Source of the DNA: Oscillospiraceae bacterium
GTDB taxonomy: Bacteria > Bacillota > Clostridia > Oscillospirales > Acutalibacteraceae
DNA: 7,979 nt
NCBI GenBank assembly: GCA_902796295.1
Contig: CADBOL010000080.1
Coordinates: 1 to 7,979 of the forward strand
Reading direction: 5' to 3'
The notes under the pieces were generated by a model that saw nothing but the letters and a program-made list of their open reading frames with translations, ran no database searches and was not told where the DNA came from. The translations under genes were made by a program, and so were the position numbers. Positions 7,071-7,979 of this stretch are shown piece after piece. Numbering within the stretch: position 1 is the stretch's first letter; every line of letters starts with the position of its first letter.

Positions 7071-7090
7071 TTAAAGTTTTTTAACTTTCT
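7071..7090. repeat. Degenerate fourth copy of the palindrome, abutting the -35
   Basis: TTAAAG-N8-CTTTCT keeps the inner AAAG/CTTT and the 8-base centre of the other three copies but loses the outer GT/AC; it matches copy 3 at 13 of 20 positions. It also reads as a simple inverted repeat AAAGTT-TTTT-AACTTT (7073-7088). It ends exactly at the first base of the -35 hexamer (7090), a natural place for a repressor or activator. It may be chance, given the A/T-rich context. Confidence 0.4.
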
Positions 7091-7118
7091 TGACTTAACG
7101 GGCAGAATTTATTATATT
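7090..7118 (+). promoter_or_regulatory. Sigma-A promoter of the secreted-protein gene
   Basis: TTGACT (7090-7095) and TATATT (7113-7118) are separated by 17 bases, with A-tracts upstream. The predicted start is near 7125, leaving an unusually long leader of about 225 bases before the ATG at 7350. TATTAT at 7115-7120 is an alternative -10, but with a 19-base spacing. Confidence 0.75.
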
Positions 7119-7133
7119 ATATTCGACCAAACA

Positions 7134-7326
7134 GCGATAGACGGGATCAGTGCCCCTTTTTGCAGTGCAGTGCGCCCAGATATCGCAAGGGCAAGAGACC
7201 TTCAACACTGTGAGTGCCGTGTTTCGGCACGGCAGACGGCGTTGGCAAAAGGGAGGTCAGTTGCGACGAATGCCGCGGGCGGATCCAGAAACGCCGGCGG
7301 CAGGAGGAGTTGAAAGAATTTTGCCC
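7134..7326 (+). ncRNA. Structured 5' leader, possible cis-regulatory RNA of unknown class
   Basis: The leader is GC-rich compared with the A/T-rich DNA before it and offers a compatible set of helices. These are GCGATA/TATCGC (7134-7139 with 7181-7186), an enclosing GGGCAA/TTGCCC (7189-7194 with 7321-7326), GACCT/AGGTC (7197-7201 with 7254-7258), TGCCGTG/CACGGCA (7215-7221 with 7228-7234), and a two-part stem TGCCGC+GGCG with CGCC+GCGGCA (7271-7281 with 7292-7302). A competing long-range helix is possible: CCCTTTT plus GC (7154-7163, one bulge) with GCAAAAGGG (7245-7253), which would break GACCT/AGGTC. CAGTGC occurs three times in the first domain (7148, 7163, 7168). I found no signature of the cobalamin, TPP, SAM, c-di-GMP-I, c-di-AMP, purine, glycine or T-box families. 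The fold is by eye, without energy calculation. Confidence 0.5.
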
Positions 7327-7335
7327 GGTTATTTT

Positions 7336-7344
7336 AAAGGAGGT
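7336..7344 (+). promoter_or_regulatory. Near-perfect Shine-Dalgarno before the secreted-protein gene
   Basis: AAAGGAGGT lies 5 bases before the ATG at 7350 and fixes this start. It sits just outside the closing helix of the leader structure (ending 7326), so it would be exposed in the drawn fold. An earlier GGAGGAG (7303-7309) has no usable start codon at the right distance. Confidence 0.85.
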
Positions 7345-7349
7345 AGTTT

Positions 7350-7979
7350 ATGAAAAAATCATTACGCATTCTCTCATTGGTTTTGGCGGTAGTGATGGTT
7401 ATGGGCTCAATGTCAGTGCTTGCATCGGCATATGCACCGTACAGAAGTAACACAGCAAGTGTTTATCAAAACTTCACGTACGACGATGTCGATATCCCAT
7501 CATTCAGCGTTGATCAGTACGCTTCGATGGCGCTTGACGCTCTTGACAAGCTGCTCGCGGAAAAGCATCTTGTTGTCGATATTTACATCGGCACACTTGA
7601 TCTTTCCAGTATCAACGGTACCGTCCTTAGTATCAAGCAGCTGATTGCTCAGGTTCAGAATATTCTCAGTCTTCTGGGCGACGGTGCTTCACTCAAAGGT
7701 ATTCTTGAAAGTACCGTTCTTAAAACCAACAATGAGACGAACAGATCGAAGGGCGATCTCCAGGTTATCTGGGATGTTCTCGACCTTGTCGGTGCTCTCA
7801 AGGGCATTCTTCAGAAGTATGTTAACGGAGGTCTTGACCTCGGTATCGTCAACGGCTTCGTTTCGAGCTATATGTTCAATGTCAGAGAGCTTGTTCTCGG
7901 CCTCGTTTACGGTCTCACCGGTCTCGGCGATGTTACGGACGCAAACGGGAAAGTCACAAAGTATGAGTATTTAAAGACA
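7350..7979 (+). CDS. Secreted or surface protein of unknown function (N-terminal part, runs off the window)
   Basis: The frame is open for 210 codons to the window edge. It begins with a classical Sec signal peptide: basic MKKSLR, a hydrophobic core to about residue 24, and an AxA cleavage site (A25-S-A27, or A27-Y-A29). The mature part starts near YAPYRSN. It is rich in amphipathic segments with regularly spaced Leu/Ile/Val, for example around residues 61-70, 91-109, 137-147 and 167-182, suggesting a helical, repeat-like architecture, although these stretches are not long enough to be clear membrane spans. DTDANGKVTKYEY-like text near the end (residues 195-207) resembles a turn-rich linker. 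I do not recognise a family. There is no lipobox cysteine, and any C-terminal anchor would be outside the window. It has its own promoter, a long structured leader and a very strong ribosome binding site, which suggest high and controlled expression. Confidence 0.85.
   Translation, partial: MKKSLRILSLVLAVVMVMGSMSVLASAYAPYRSNTASVYQNFTYDDVDIPSFSVDQYASMALDALDKLLAEKHLVVDIYIGTLDLSSINGTVLSIKQLIAQVQNILSLLGDGASLKGILESTVLKTNNETNRSKGDLQVIWDVLDLVGALKGILQKYVNGGLDLGIVNGFVSSYMFNVRELVLGLVYGLTGLGDVTDANGKVTKYEYLKT

Noticed and set aside
7189..7330. Resemblance of CGCAAGGGCAAGAGACC to the start of a c-di-GMP-I riboswitch
   Set aside because: The conserved ACGCAAAGCC-type segment, the GAAA tetraloop and the receptor are absent at the expected places, so the similarity is superficial.
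7041..7450. Short plus-strand open frames (67-90 codons) across the leader
   Set aside because: They lack ribosome binding sites, start before or inside the promoter or helices, and have basic, low-complexity translations typical of GC-rich RNA read as protein.
1..7979. CRISPR arrays, tRNA or rRNA genes, insertion sequences, phage genes or defence systems
   Set aside because: No regularly spaced long repeats, cloverleaf or rRNA sequence, transposase or integrase, or defence-family proteins were seen.

Overview
The window looks like a chromosomal segment of a low-to-mid-GC Bacillota (Clostridia), most likely a gut Oscillospiraceae/Ruminococcaceae-type organism. This is inferred from the tig-clpP-clpX gene order, strong AAAGGAG/AAAGGAGGT ribosome binding sites, near-consensus sigma-A promoters with exact 17-base spacers, a cytosolic GH36 alpha-galactosidase and a Clostridia-style signal peptide. 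No species can be fixed from the sequence alone.

Positions 1-4310 are all on the minus strand. Read in the direction of transcription, they hold threonine synthase (thrC, 2826-4310), a small metallophosphoesterase translated 8 bases after it (2110-2817), then the protein-quality-control cluster: trigger factor (tig, 724-2049), ClpP peptidase (117-704) and the first 34 codons of ClpX (1-103). Two minus-strand promoters are visible, one before thrC (4340-4368) and one before tig (2085-2113). The -35 of the tig promoter overlaps the stop codon of the phosphoesterase gene. Trigger factor catches nascent chains at the ribosome exit tunnel, while ClpX unfolds tagged or damaged proteins into the ClpP chamber.

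A divergent promoter region (4311-4479) separates thrC from a plus-strand GH36 alpha-galactosidase (4480-6657), which has its own consensus promoter and strong ribosome binding site.

The 692 bases from 6658 to 7349 contain no convincing gene but are rich in structure. They hold a weak and a strong candidate terminator, three exact copies (plus one degenerate copy) of the palindrome GTAAAG-N8-CTTTAC, an A-tract-rich stretch, and a promoter. The promoter is followed by a leader of about 225 bases with several mutually consistent RNA helices. The leader ends in a near-perfect Shine-Dalgarno before a secreted protein of unknown function (7350 to beyond the window end).

The housekeeping and metabolic genes are ordinary. 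The parts worth a second look are the palindrome array and the structured leader in front of the secreted-protein gene. They suggest dedicated transcriptional and possibly RNA-level control of a surface or secreted protein, and neither matched a regulatory family I recognise.
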